Positions 1 to 10,690 of a stretch of DNA of 64,000 nt are shown here, piece after piece; position 1 is the stretch's first letter; each line of letters begins with the position of its first letter. This stretch comes from Clarkia xantiana subsp. parviflora (lineage: Eukaryota > Streptophyta > Magnoliopsida > Myrtales > Onagraceae): assembly GCA_036873135.1 (NCBI GenBank), contig JAPTYO010000026.1, forward strand, positions 1,530,001 through 1,594,000. The letters run 5' to 3'. Under the pieces are notes generated by a model. The model was not told the origin of the DNA, made no database searches, and was given only the letters and a program-made list of their open reading frames with translations. Position numbers and translations under genes: made by a program.

Positions 1-230
1 ATCAAAATCAAACATTGGATTGTAGAAACCCTAGGTGAATTACAAGGTAATTTTTTTTTTAATTTCTTAGTCACCAAGGGATAAAATTCTGCCAGATTTT
101 TTAAACTATATTGTTTACCATATTTTATTTTTTAATTGGGGTAACAATATATCTATAATTAGGAACATTAGGATATATTCACATTAAAATATGTAGAAAT
201 ATATAACTATCAATATATCTAAATATTTAA
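1..230. other. AT-rich host flank left of element A
   Basis: AT-rich sequence with poly-T runs and ATAT stretches and no supportable gene. It resembles the AT-rich DNA that resumes after 32822, so it is read as the pre-insertion target of element A. Confidence 0.6.
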
Positions 231-238
231 ATAGGGTT
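231..238. repeat. Candidate target-site duplication of element A, left copy
   Basis: ATAGGGTT directly precedes the TG start of the left LTR and recurs at 32815-32822 directly after the right LTR. Eight (or seven) bases is longer than the usual 5 for Ty3 elements. Confidence 0.6.
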
Positions 239-1105
239 TGATGGATATGTGTCCAATTCGGGTTCGTATTTATATTTCGGGCCTCGTAAACATGTCGAAA
301 ATCACATCACGGTTTAAAAACGCCTCCCAAGGGTCGAAACAGTCCGGAAGCGCGTTACGCGCGTCCGTGTTGCGCGGCAAGCCGGACTTCGCCGAATTGC
401 CCAAATTCGACGAGGTCCGGATTTCTCTACGGGTATTACGCGATTACCGTTTACGCGATTACCGTTACGTGTAGAGAAGTCGAGTTCACTTATCGCTAAT
501 ATTGATGACGGTTACCGCTTGCTTTTGAACCGTCATCAAACCGCTCTAAAACCGGGTCCGGTCCCAAGGAAGCCTATAAATAGGAGGCCTTGGCCACCCA
601 TTTCCACACATCCTCTCATTTGCCCAACTTTGGCACTTTGAGCTCTGAATTCTCTCTAAAAATATTTTCTCTCTCTAAGATTACCTTTTTAGCCCTATTG
701 TGACTTAGGCATCGGAGAGGGCTCCACTAGCACCACTCCCCCTCTCCGTGCTAGTACTGGCCCTTCGTGCAGGAACCAGCGATCCGTGGCTAAGACGAGG
801 AAGAAAAATAGGAATAAGATGTGCCCAGACGCTTAGACTTGTGCACAGACCGCCATTTCCTGAGACACATCCGTTCCCCGAGACTCAGACGCCTCCTGAG
901 ACACAACCGTTTCCCGAGACTCAGACGCCTCCTGAGACACAACCGTTTTCCGAGACACCGACCTTTTCCGAGACAAAGCGTTAAAACCGAACACTCGTCA
1001 TCGACATCAGGCAAACACCTTTTCCAGACGAAGGGTGTCAGCCCAAAAACCCGCACGACCTAATCAGACAGACGCGTCCATCCGACCCAGTTCATCCAGG
1101 ACGCA
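239..1105 (+). repeat. Element A left (5') LTR
   Basis: Starts TGATGG and matches 31945-32814 with few substitutions. It holds a TATA box (CTATAAATAG) and, at about 868-975, a 36-bp direct repeat built on 'gagactcagacgcctcctga'. The right boundary is either ACGCA (1105) or ACGCAACA (1108); the right LTR stops at ACGCA. Confidence 0.9.
574..583 (+). promoter_or_regulatory. LTR TATA box of element A
   Basis: CTATAAATAG lies in a GC-richer context and is followed by a pyrimidine-rich CTCTCT zone, as expected for a U3/R promoter. The same site is present in the right LTR near 32280. Confidence 0.6.
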
Positions 1106-1108
1106 ACA

Positions 1109-1129
1109 TTTGGCGCTGTCTCCGTGATT
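1109..1129 (+). other. Primer binding site of element A
   Basis: TTTGGCGCTGTCTCCGTG follows the LTR end. It is a variant of the TTGGCGCCGTC site found directly after the LTRs of B, C and D, and starts with TGG, complementary to a tRNA CCA end. Confidence 0.7.
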
Positions 1130-1158
1130 CGAACAAAAAGCTACCATACCGCAAAGTC

Positions 1159-1347
1159 ATGACGAGTGATCACAACGCTATCAATAATGCCAATCCGTCA
1201 GAAACCAGGAAGCGCCTTGGACGGCGTAAAAAGTTTATGACGTCACCCGTGCCAGCAAGTAGCGTGCCATCCGCACAGCACGGCCCAAAATTTCCAGGTA
1301 TCCACGTGATACATGGAGGCTTTGGTGCAGGAGGCGAAACGTCATAG
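1159..1347 (+). pseudogene. Gag C-terminal remnant of element A
   Basis: A 62-codon frame that begins only about 50 bases after the primer binding site. It ends in IHVIHGGFGAGGETS, which matches the Gag/protease border of B, C and D (INVIHGG.AAGGDTSS). The rest of Gag, including the capsid-like domain and zinc knuckle found as roughly 400-450 residues in B-D, is missing, so about 1.3 kb was deleted or the element was always Gag-less. A basic stretch KRLGRRKK is present, but the Arg-Ser tract of B-D is not. The frame stops at 1345-1347 and protease continues in another frame. Confidence 0.75.
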
Positions 1348-2868
1348 AAAGAGAAATATACGCTTCCCTGATGATCCATGAGTCTGAAGGCAGTCAGCAA
1401 GGAGACGTTGGCATAGAAGATGCCATTGGCTTTTCTTCAGAAAACAAGACGCACATAACATTTCCGCACAATGACGCCTTACTCATGACAATCGACGGCA
1501 TGGACATCAAGCGTATCTAGGTCGACGGAGGAAGTTCACCCAACATCATCACAAAAGACGTCATCCTAGCTCTGGGGAGAAAGAAGAATGTCAACAGGAT
1601 GAATTCACCCTTAGTGGGATTCATGGGAGATGCAAGTTACACATTGGGATCCATAACACTGCCAGTTATACTGGGAGAAGGCAACTCGCGTCTCCAAATA
1701 GAAGTACCATTTGTGGTAGTGCAAAATCTTGACGCATACAATGGTATCCTAGGATACACGACCATGAATGCGTGGGGAATGGTGCCATCAACGGCACACC
1801 AGAAGATCAAATTCCCAAAAGCAGCTGGAATTGGGGAAGTCAAAGAAGATCAACAATTATCAAAGGATTGTTACAATGTGGCAATCCAGAATAACGTCAA
1901 GCCAAACAAAGATGACGTGCCCGTCATCGATAATGATCCAAGAGAAGGCCGTGCCCGACCAGCCCCAGTAGAAGAGTTAAAGCAAATAAAGATCGAAGAG
2001 CCAGTCAGAATGGTCCAAATTGGAACATCCTTGTCAAAAGATGAAGTGATAGAAATCACAGCGCTCCTCAAAGAGTACAAAGAGTTATTCGCATGGTCAC
2101 CAAGCGACATGCCCGGAATAAGCGCAGATTTCATCTCCCATAAGTTCAACATCAAGCCAGGAACTCAAGCAGTAGCCCAGAAACTTCGACCCCTCGGGGG
2201 CAATAAGAAACTGGCAATCAGAGAAGAAGTAGGAAGACTGCCTTACGCAGGATTCATTGAAGAGTCAAGATACCAAACATGGGTGGCAAACCCGGTATTG
2301 GTACCTAAATCAAGTGGCAAATTAAGAATGTGCATCGATTACAGAGATATCAACAATGCATGCCCCAAGGATTCATATCCTCTCCCAAGAATCGACCAAC
2401 TAGTCGATGCCACCGCCGGCCATGAGTTAATGTCCGTAATGGATGCATACTCAGGATACAACCAGATCCCGATGTTCAAAGATGATGCACCGCACACTGC
2501 ATTCTATGAAGATAGCGAAATATACAACTACACGGTGATGCCATTCGGCTTGATCAATGCGGGAGCAACATACCAGCGAATGGTCAATACCATCTTCGGC
2601 GATTTAATCGGAACGAAAATGGAGGCATACGTGGATGACATGGTCATGAAGTCAACCAAAAGGCGCAACCATGTTGACGACCTACGAGCAATCTTCAAAA
2701 GAACGCGTGAATATCAAGTACGCCTGAATCCAACAAAGTGTGCTTTCGGCGTACAATCAGGAAAAATCCTGGGATTCATGGTGAGCCAGAGAGGGATAGA
2801 GGCTAACCCAGAGAAGGTGCGGGCAATTGAAGGAATAGAGTCCCCAAAGAAACATAAGGAAGTCTAGC
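1348..2868 (+). pseudogene. Protease and reverse transcriptase of element A
   Basis: The protease active site reads VDGGSS near 1521-1535 (Tat-type DGG variant of D-T/S-G), immediately preceded by an in-frame TAG at 1518-1520. From 1599 the frame is open for 422 codons: the protease remainder, a linker with AWSPSDMPGI, then RT with MCIDYRDIN (about 2325-2350), MDAYSGYNQI (about 2441-2470), MPFGLINAGATYQRMVN (about 2540-2590) and the catalytic YVDD at 2628-2639. RT ends at a TAG at 2866-2868, with a second stop (TAA) near 2892. RT motifs themselves look intact; the protease is broken by the stop and by a frameshift after 1347. Confidence 0.9.
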
Positions 2869-3845
2869 AACTAAATGTCCGCCTAGCAGCTTAAAACAGA
2901 TTCCTTGCCAGGATAGGCGACAAGGCACTCCCTTTCTTTGAAGTCTTGCGTGCAAACAAGAAGTTTGAATGGACACCACTGTGTGAAGAGGCCTTCCAAC
3001 AATTAAAGCAACACTTGCGCACATTGCCAGGATTGGCAAAACCGATACAAGGCGAGCCCCTTTTCCTGTACATATCGGTGAGCAACACGGCAGTCAGTTT
3101 GGTACTTGTCAAACAAAAAGGGACTACCCAGCTCCCAGTATACTACGTAAGCAAGATACTCGCAAAGTACGAGATAAACTACATGCCAATCGAGAAATAC
3201 TTGTACGCGCTTATAATAGCAGCAAGGAAACTGAGGCCATACTTCCACGCACACGAATTAACAGTCTTAATAGACGAACCCCTGAAGCACAACCTGTCAA
3301 AGCCAAACATGTCAAGAAAGTTAACAAAGTGGTCGATGGAGTTAATTGAATTCCGCATTCATTTCGCTCCTCGAACGGCAATCAAGGGGCAAGCATTGGC
3401 AGACTTCATTGCAGAGTTCACCGGGATAACACCCGAGACAGATGCCCAAAACAGACCTCAACAAATTGAAGAACATACCGAAGTATGGCAAATGTACACC
3501 GACGGATCGTCAAATATAGGAGGATCATGCGCCGGATTCCTCCTAATTCCACCTGACGGATCCAATCCATTGAAGTATGCTCTAAACTTAACATTTAGAG
3601 CAACAAACAATGAGGCGGAGTACGAGGCATTGATAACTGGCTTAAGAATTGCAAAAGGTGTTGGAGTTAAACACCTAAGTGTGAAGTGCGATTCGCAGTT
3701 AGTCGTCAATCAAGTTAAAGGCGAATACGCGGCAAAGTCAGAAAATATGTAAAAATACCTGGGGCAAACAAAAAATCTCATCACAAGCTTCGATTCCTTC
3801 GAAATCATCGCGGTACATAGAGAAGAAAATCAAGAAGCCGATGCC
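2869..3845 (+). pseudogene. RNase H region of element A
   Basis: An open stretch from 2946 to 3752 starts with the RT-RNase H connection (FFEVLRANKKFEWT) and holds the RNase H motifs YTDGSS (about 3493-3510), NNEAEYEAL (about 3607-3633) and a CDSQLVVNQV block (about 3688-3717). These supply the expected acidic residues. A TAA at 3750-3752 interrupts it. The continuation before 3846 (FEIIAVHREENQEADALSKFA) shows RNase H ran directly into integrase before decay. Confidence 0.85.
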
Positions 3846-5187
3846 TTGAGCAAGTTCGCACAGGGCAAAGAAACGCACTTCGTGGAAAACAGAATCTTGT
3901 CAGTAATTGGCAAATTCGAAGTCTTATGCATCAGTCCAGAGCCGGATTGGATGACCCCAATATTGGCATATCTCAAAGGCCACAAGCTCCCCGAAGACAA
4001 ATTTCAAGCCCAAAAAATCCAGAGACAAGCCGTCAATTACGCGTTGATAGATGACGACCTATACAAAAGAGGATTCTCAACCCCATACCTAAAGTGCATC
4101 ACCTTCCGAGAAGGCCAGAAAGTGTTAGAAGATTTGCATAAAGGCCAAGCCGCCTGCTATGAAGGTGTGAGATCTCTAATACGCAAGACGTTAAGCTTAG
4201 GATACTATTGGCCAACCATGAAGAACCAAGCTACACACTTGGTCACAGAATGCGAATCTTGCCAACTTTATTCAAGAAGTATCACGGCACCAGCCACGGA
4301 GCTAAGCCCAATTGCAAGTTCCTGGCCATTCGCACAATGGGGGATCGACTTGGTGCTTGGTGGGCCCACTTCCAAAATCAAAAGGCCAAACCAAGTATAT
4401 TGTCGTCGCAATCGATTAATTCTCAAAGTGGATCGAGTCAAAGGCATTGGCACGAACAACCGATGCACAAATAATGGATTTCATCCGAAATCACATCATC
4501 TCACGATACAGAGTTCCAAAGGTGCTAATCAGCGACAATGGACCACAATTCAAGAGTTCAAGGCTTCAAAAATTTTGCGAAAGGCTCAACATTAACCACC
4601 GTTTCGCATCAGTCCGCCATGCTCAAACCAACAGACGAGTCGAAGCCGCCAACAAGACCGTCCTAGACGGTCTCAAGAAAAGAGTGCATGCATTGAAAGG
4701 AGGATGGGCAGAAGAGCTTAGCAGTGTGCTGTGGGCACTACGAACAACTCCAAAGGAGTCAACCGGAGAAACACCATTCAGTCTGGTGTATGGAACGGAA
4801 GCAGTCGCTCCCATCGAAATTGCTGTCTCATCCTACTGCACAACCCATTTCAACGCCCAAGCCAACGAAGTAGACATGCGTCTAGACCTAGACCCGGCTG
4901 AAGAAAAAAGGCGTAACTCTGAACATAATCAGGCACGCATGCGTTTGATAACTGCAAGATATTAAAACAGGAAGGTGAAAGAAAGACAATTCCATGTCGG
5001 AGAAATGGTGTGGAGAAAGAATGAGTTCTCACATCTCGATCAAATGAACAAAATGTCTCCAAAATGGGAAGGCCCTTATAAGGTCATATCCATCCCGTAT
5101 ATCAACGCATATCGCCTTGAAGATGCAAATGGCAATGCCTCTACGAACACATTTAGTGGAGGACACTTGAAGAAATTCCACGGATGA
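3846..5187 (+). pseudogene. Integrase of element A
   Basis: The zinc-binding region reads LHKGQAACYEG followed by CESC; the second His of the HHCC motif, present as ACHEG in B and C, is Tyr here. The catalytic core shows WGIDLV (first Asp), ISDNGPQF (second Asp, about 4528-4551) and VEAANK (Glu, about 4639-4656). A frameshift near 4350 separates the first Asp from the rest, and a TAA at 4963-4965 separates the core from the C-terminal segment WEGPYKVI. The end is SGGHLKKFHG at 5187, matching the SGEHLKK ends of B-D. The gene is non-functional in this copy. Confidence 0.88.
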
Positions 5188-5646
5188 AAGGATAATCTTC
5201 TGTCACAAAAGGAGCTGTTGTATCAAGCCCTTTTGCCCTTATTTTCATAATGCATCTACTTGTTGAAAAGTCCACAATCTCATATAAAGTGGCATCTTTG
5301 TAATAATCGCATGAACCTAATGAAGTTGTTCTATCTTCGTAGGAACATCACTACTCTATATACGTTACTTGGAAACAAAGCAAAGTAACTGCAACAATTA
5401 CTATCTACTTCAACAATACAAGCTAAGCATTGTGTTTAAGGAGGGATTTATGGTATACAACGCCAACATATCTATTACCCACACCAACAAGGAGTTTATT
5501 TCTCCATTCATAACATTGGCGTATATCTCAAGAAGGCGCCAACAACACAAAGCCATTGCGCTATGTGCACAGTCAACTTATATGACGCAATGACAACTTG
5601 CGGATTATCTACAAAAAGGGACTTATAAAAATTCTCTACTCAAAAT
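5188..5646. other. Element A 3' noncoding stretch
   Basis: AT-rich sequence between the integrase stop and the 68-bp repeat block. I see no coding or structural signal. Confidence 0.5.
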
Positions 5647-5990
5647 GACGACTATTCCAAAGGCGTCAACTACAAGCAATATCTTGGAATAACACCAAGG
5701 TCTACTATCGAAATAACGACTATTCCAAAGGCGTCAATAACAAGTAATACCTTGGAAAAACACCAAGGTCTACTATCAAAATGACGACTATTCCAAAGGC
5801 GTCAACTACAAGCAATATCTTGGAATAACACCAAGGTCTACTATCAACATGACGACTATTTCAAAGGCATCAACAACAAGCAATACCTTGGAAACACACC
5901 AAGGTCTACTATCAAAATGACGACTATTCCAAAGGCGTCAACTACAAGCAATATCTTGTATAAACACCAAGATTTACTATCAAAAGTAGC
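5647..5990 (+). repeat. 68-bp tandem repeat block in element A
   Basis: Five consecutive units begin with 'acgactattccaaaggcgtc' at 5648, 5716, 5784, 5852 and 5920, a strict 68-bp spacing. Each unit ends 'caccaaggtctactatc'. The block lies between integrase and the antisense gene relic, the same relative place as the short repeats of B, C, D and F, but the sequence is unrelated. Confidence 0.92.
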
Positions 5991-6198
5991 ATGTTGAGGT
6001 ATCCTCTTTATAAAGACAAACCCCATGTTTACTTCTAAAAAATGACATGCTGTGACATCTCTTGTTAGAGGCTAATCCTCATGTTCATAGCCATTCCCTG
6101 GATTCAGAACAAGATGGGAAAATACAATACGAGACTGATCACCCCATAAGTGGCGGAAGTTCTCTTGTTAGACAACGACCCCACGCTACAACAAGTAT

Positions 6199-6465
6199 GA
6201 ATTCCTGTTTAGGGTTCACTCTTTATGGCGAATGCCCTCTTGTTAGACGACAATCCCATACTATGAATTCCTGTTTAGGGTTCACTCTTTATGGCGAATG
6301 CCCTCTTGTTAGACGACAATCCCATACTATGAATTCCTGTTCAAGGGTTCACACTTTACGGAAAAAGTCCTCTTGTTAGATGACAATTCCGTACTATGAA
6401 TTCCTGTTCAAGGGTTCACACTTTACGGAAAAAGTCCTCTTGTTAGATGACAATTCCGTACTACA
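6199..6465 (+). repeat. 66-67-bp tandem repeat block in element A
   Basis: Units starting 'gaattcctgtt' at 6199, 6265, 6331 and 6398 contain 'cctcttgttaga' and 'ggttcac'. This is a second, unrelated satellite-like block in the same 3' region of A. A degenerate 'tcttgttaga' unit occurs upstream near 6060-6170. Confidence 0.9.
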
Positions 6466-7180
6466 GATTTTCAAACCGTGTTGCATGATTCCTGGACGCA
6501 GAAATCATGCACCACAATACATATTTTCAAAAGTGTTACGTGGTCGCTGGACGCAGAAATCACGTATCACAAATATTTTTTCAAAAACCAAAATGTTTTT
6601 ACGTATGCTTCCCCAACGCGGGTTGATACACGCTGGCAGGTGCGCACCCTGTTTAAAACTCATAAAATTTACAAGTCGAGTGTTGTACAACGTCGCCTTA
6701 GAGTGGAACTAAGAGACTGTATAAACTAGTATCTTGCTTAGCCAAGATAACACCTTTCAAATATACTACTTGTTAAGAAAAGTCGCTATACGCGAAATAC
6801 TTGACATGTTACAACATATATAGAGGCAAGCTATTCAGGAAAGAAGGGCAACATGCGTAATGCGTAATGCATCATGCAAGAATCTTGAGTACATCTCAAG
6901 TCATCAATCAAGAAGTGGCTATCGGTCACGGCTGCGGGGACTATGTCTACGTTACTAGTCATCCACATTCAACAAAAACAGTAAGTGATAACGGTATGAA
7001 ATATTACTAACAAGCTATTATGCAAACTGCTATGCATAAAGCAGGTTCAAACGACGTAGTTCAAAGCGAACAAGTCACAAGCAACAACCAAGGAACAACT
7101 CCAACAAAGTTCCAAACACAAAAGCTAGAAGCAAAGTGGAAAAGAGCCCAACATGCTCAAAATAAACATCAAAGTGCAGC
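6466..7180. other. Element A 3' noncoding stretch
   Basis: Unique sequence with a short near-repeat of 'ggacgcagaaatca' (near 6493 and 6551). No supportable gene. Confidence 0.4.
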
Positions 7181-8515
7181 TCAAATAGCGGCACCACCTG
7201 CAGAAGGCTCGGGGACAACATCCATAAACTCAGGAGAAGTAACAACGACGTTTACACCTCCGCTATCATCAACCAACATCTCATAGTTGGGAAGTCCATG
7301 CTCCAAAAGGCTTAACGCCGCAATATGAGAAAGGGCATAACTCGCATAAGGCCCTAACTCGCCGAAGGGGAACTCAGGGTCAAGATCCTTCACCCGAGTG
7401 AAGTAATCTTCGGAACGCTCACTCATCAACTGGTTCACCTTCTCCTCAACAGCAGCTTCAAATTCAGAAGTACCCATGTACTTGGTAAAACCCACTTGTA
7501 CACCTTTCTCCCGACTCTCCTCACCGAGAGCAAGTAATTCCGCTCCCTGCGCATGAAGATCGTCTGTGACCTTCTTCTCAAGAGCAATCATCTCAGATTC
7601 AAGCTTGGATAAGCAAATATGGCGCAGTGACCTTCGAACTCATCAAACGAGCCTCCTCCTTGGTTCGTGACAACTCTTGACAAAGAGCATCACACTTATC
7701 CATAACAGCCTGCTTCGCGCTTACCAGCTCCATAACAAAAGACAACATGTTCACCATGTCGGCAACAACCTTCACACGTCAATGCGATAAGCCAAACATA
7801 AATCGCAAAAACAGCAACCTTGGAAAAAAGAATCAAGATACTTACGGGAGCAAACCGGGACAAGGCGCTCTGCGCATAAGCCTTGGCCTCCTCATCAGTC
7901 GATGGACAAGAGTGCCTATCACCCGGGGGAACACATCTGCGCAATACGCGAACCCCAACCTCTGGGGTGCGAAGAGAAGAATCCTTGGGAAAATAAACAC
8001 CACCATTACCAAAAGGTGCCCAAGTGTCCCCAGTGATATCCAATCCAACTGGACAGACCAGATGGTCGCGCCTAAGAGGAGGAACCGCTACAACAAAGAG
8101 GGAAAGCGGTTAACAACAAATAATGAAACGACGACATGTACTTATCAAAAGTATACTGACAGAGTTCGCGGACTTCCACAGGTCGGTTTCCCGACCGAGG
8201 GGCAGAGGGCGCTACATTGCGACTCGCAACTTCCTTGCCTTTGTTACAATGAGTTGAAGTAGCCGCATTTGGCTTCAAGCGCTTGGGATCAGTCGGGCCA
8301 CGCGCCACTGTGTCAGTCCGCTTGGAAGAAACGCGAGAGTCAGACACTGGGGGAGTATCCCCGGTCACATGTGTAGAAGACCCTTTGCCAGGACCACGCC
8401 CCGAATTGGCAGGAGTGATGTGGGCAGAAGCCGTCAAAGCCTGATCGGCGCGGGAAGCAACACGCGAAGCCGCGACGTGGAGAGACGAACTCTTTCCGGC
8501 AAACCAACCTGCAAT
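7181..8515 (-). pseudogene. Antisense gene relic of element A
   Basis: Read on the minus strand. A 3'-splice-like CAG (about 8507) opens a Ser/Thr/Pro- and basic-rich frame down to about 8070. Then comes DITGDTWAPFGNGGVYF..TPEVGVRVLRRCVPP (about 8040-7850), which aligns by pattern with PWTPI..L.GV.L..PELGLHLL..SVPP in exon 3 of the D and F genes. A donor GTAAG at 7845-7841 follows, as in those genes. Downstream are coiled-coil-like residues and a tail (EKVNQLMSERSEDYF, then LDPEFPFGELG) ending at a stop at 7183-7181. I find no equivalent of exon 2. Element B sits just upstream at 8596/8597, apparently within the first intron. Homology is inferred from pattern and architecture. Confidence 0.6.
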
Positions 8516-8591
8516 ATGAGTTCCATGAAAGACATAGAGCCGATTAATAGGCTATCCATCATGAGTACCAAGATGCTAAAAAATTTGCAAA

Positions 8592-8596
8592 GTAAG
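8592..8596. repeat. Target-site duplication of element B, left copy
   Basis: GTAAG precedes the left LTR of B and recurs at 30265-30269 after its right LTR. A further GTAAG at 29522-29526 belongs to the copied host flank. Confidence 0.85.
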
Positions 8597-9254
8597 TGAT
8601 GGGTTCCGCTACAGCCGTTAGGCTCTTTAACATTGAGGAAACGGCAAATAGGCTCACTAGGCCCTAAAATGGAGGTCGAGAAGACCAAGGTGAAGGGTCC
8701 TGATGTAGGGAGTCCCGATGATGAAAGGTCCCGACAGAGTCGGTCCTGATAGACGAGCTGGAAGCTCCCGATGAGAAGCCTTTTAGTAGGCCCCGATGAC
8801 GAATCCCTGAGAATGATAGGCCCTGTCACGACGACGAGGGGCCCCGAGCGGTGACACAACGAGATAACTCTGGAGTCCCCGATGTTAGTCGGGACTTGCT
8901 ATCAGAGGTTAAGGCCGAGATACGCGGGGCATGGCCGAAATAAGCGAGATCATGGCCTAGATAGGCGGGATCGTGCCCGAGATACGCGGAATATGGGCTA
9001 ACCACCCCCAACGGTTCACCAGGTAACTGAGGTATCTCTCTGCCTATAAAAAGGCAGAGGTCACCTCAGATCAATTACGTTTTGAGATACGTTACTTGAG
9101 ATTACTGCTTGTCAGTCCACACGAGATACTCATTTAAGCATCGGAGAGGGATTCTAGGTCACCGCCCGGTCTATCCCCCCTTGCAGGATTGCGTGGAGCA
9201 AAGGAGCTAGAATCGCCGTCAAAGATCGTACCGGAGTTCCACCGTGATCCAACA
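8597..9254 (+). repeat. Element B left (5') LTR, 658 bp
   Basis: TG..CA ends; TATA box CTATAAAAA at 9044-9052. The U3 carries GATACGCGG-type units that are expanded in the right LTR by 80 bp. The end abuts the primer binding site TTGGCGCCGTC. Confidence 0.92.
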
Positions 9255-9275
9255 TTGGCGCCGTCTATGGGAACG
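9255..9275 (+). other. Primer binding site of element B
   Basis: TTGGCGCCGTCTATGGGAAC immediately follows the LTR. The same site recurs in C (minus, 18534-18554) and D (35714-35734) with one or two changes. Confidence 0.8.
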
Positions 9276-9290
9276 TAACAAAAAGCTAAT

Positions 9291-9439
9291 ATGCCTTCTA
9301 CTCGTTCAATGGCGGCTGGCAAGCAAAGAAGACAAGGACAATCTGGTGGTTCCCGTCATCCTGCTGCGACGACTCTGAATTCACCACCGGAACATGAGGA
9401 GGACCAGAACCTTCCCGCTGCCGAGGTCTCCCAGGGGAA
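9291..9439 (+). pseudogene. Gag N-terminus of element B, interrupted by element C
   Basis: The start MPSTRSMAAGKQRRQGQSGG is shared almost exactly with C (18518, minus) and D (35750), which supports the ATG at 9291. The frame runs to 9439, where C is inserted after 'gggaa'. Gag resumes at 19248. At the resumption a 13-bp tandem duplication ('tagggagcaggaa' twice) shifts the frame and creates a stop, independent of the insertion. Confidence 0.85.
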
Positions 9440-10136
9440 TGTTGGATCGCGGTGGAACTCCGGTACGGACTTGGACGGCAATCTTAGCTCCTTTGCTCCA
9501 CGCAATCCTGCAAGAGGGGATAGACCGGGCGGTGACCCAGAATCCCTCTCCGATGCTTAAATGAGTATTTCGTATGACTGGAAAATAATAATCTCAGAGT
9601 GTATTCAACTCAACGTAAGTCTTTCTGAGGTGATCTACTGCCCTTTTATAGGCAAAGAGATGCCTCAGGTACCTGGCGAACCGTTAGGGGTGGTTAGCCC
9701 GTATCCCGCATATTTCGGACGTGATCTCGCGTATCTTAGCCACGCCCCGCGTATCTCGGCCACGCTCCGTGTATCTTAACCACGTTCCGCGTATCTCGGC
9801 CACACCCCGCATATCTTGGCCTTATCCTCTGATAACGAGTCCCGACTCCCGTCGGGGACTCCAGAGTTATCTCGTTGTGTCACCGCTCGGGGCCCCTCGT
9901 CATCGTGACAGGGCCAATCATTCTCAGGGATTCATCATCGGGGCCTACTTAAAGGCTTCTCATCGGGAGCCTCTAGCTCAACCATCGGGACCGACTCTGA
10001 CGGGACCTTGCTTCGTCGGGACTCTCTTCGTCGGGACCCTTCTCCTAAGTCATCTTGACCTTCCCTTCGAGCCTGGTGGGCCTGTTTGCCGTTTCCTCGC
10101 CGTTAAAGGGCCTGACGGCTGTAGTCGAACCCATCA
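9440..10136 (-). repeat. Element C 3' LTR, 697 bp
   Basis: Nearly identical to 18555-19242 apart from scattered substitutions and one 9-bp difference in the U3 minisatellite zone ('ctcgcgtatcttagccacgc' here versus 'ctcgcgtatgc'). Confidence 0.93.
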
Positions 10137-10148
10137 TTTGCCCCCAAG
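10137..10148 (-). other. Polypurine tract of element C
   Basis: On the minus strand CTTGGGGGCAAA directly precedes the LTR start TGATGGG. The same tract lies at the 3' LTR of D (45136-45147) and F (59898-59909). Confidence 0.8.
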
Positions 10149-10520
10149 ACATGAGGGACTTTTAGTTCGTCGTGTCTTCCAACTCCCGATCTCCCAATAC
10201 TAGAGTCGGGGATTTTTTCCTTGGTTCAGTTACTTAGTTTATCAGTCTTCTCCTCTACGTTTCTTTAGGGTTTTGTAGATAACTGTTATATCCCAAAGGT
10301 CTCCTCGGTTTCCTAGTGCATTAAATGCAGTTGATAATGGAGTGACGTTTTCGACCCACGTGCCTGATTTTTCGCGCCTGTCCTTTTCTGAAAAGTGCTT
10401 TTCAGGCCGTTTCATCATTATGCCCGTCATCCTTCTGCACGTTTCATTTCAACGGTCCAGATTAAGACTCTTCGACTTCGACGACTTGGATCGAAGTGTC
10501 CTTTCAATCGTCTTCTTCGA

Positions 10521-10529
10521 CTATAAAAC
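10521..10529 (+). promoter_or_regulatory. TATA box of the antisense gene in element C
   Basis: CTATAAAAC lies 170 bp upstream of the gene's ATG. A CTATAAAA box lies 155-170 bp upstream of the equivalent ATG in B, D and F, at a place unrelated to the LTR promoters. It is an internal promoter, antisense to the element, by inference. Confidence 0.65.
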
Positions 10530-10690
10530 CCTAGCCATGGTCATAATTCAACTTTTACCGTCTTCGAATTCTCAAAAGCTCTCTGCGATTCCTCTGTGAT
10601 TCCAAGCTCTGTGATTTCGAAGGTCTTTGGAGTTTCCTCGATCATCTTTCCGGCGACGTTTCGCTCATCTCCTTCAACCTTTACTTCATC

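Noticed and set aside
748..1063. Overlapping frames in the A LTRs with repeated PETQTPPETQP or LRRLLRHNRF
   Set aside because: They are generated by the 36-bp repeat in the LTR and are open in three frames on both strands.
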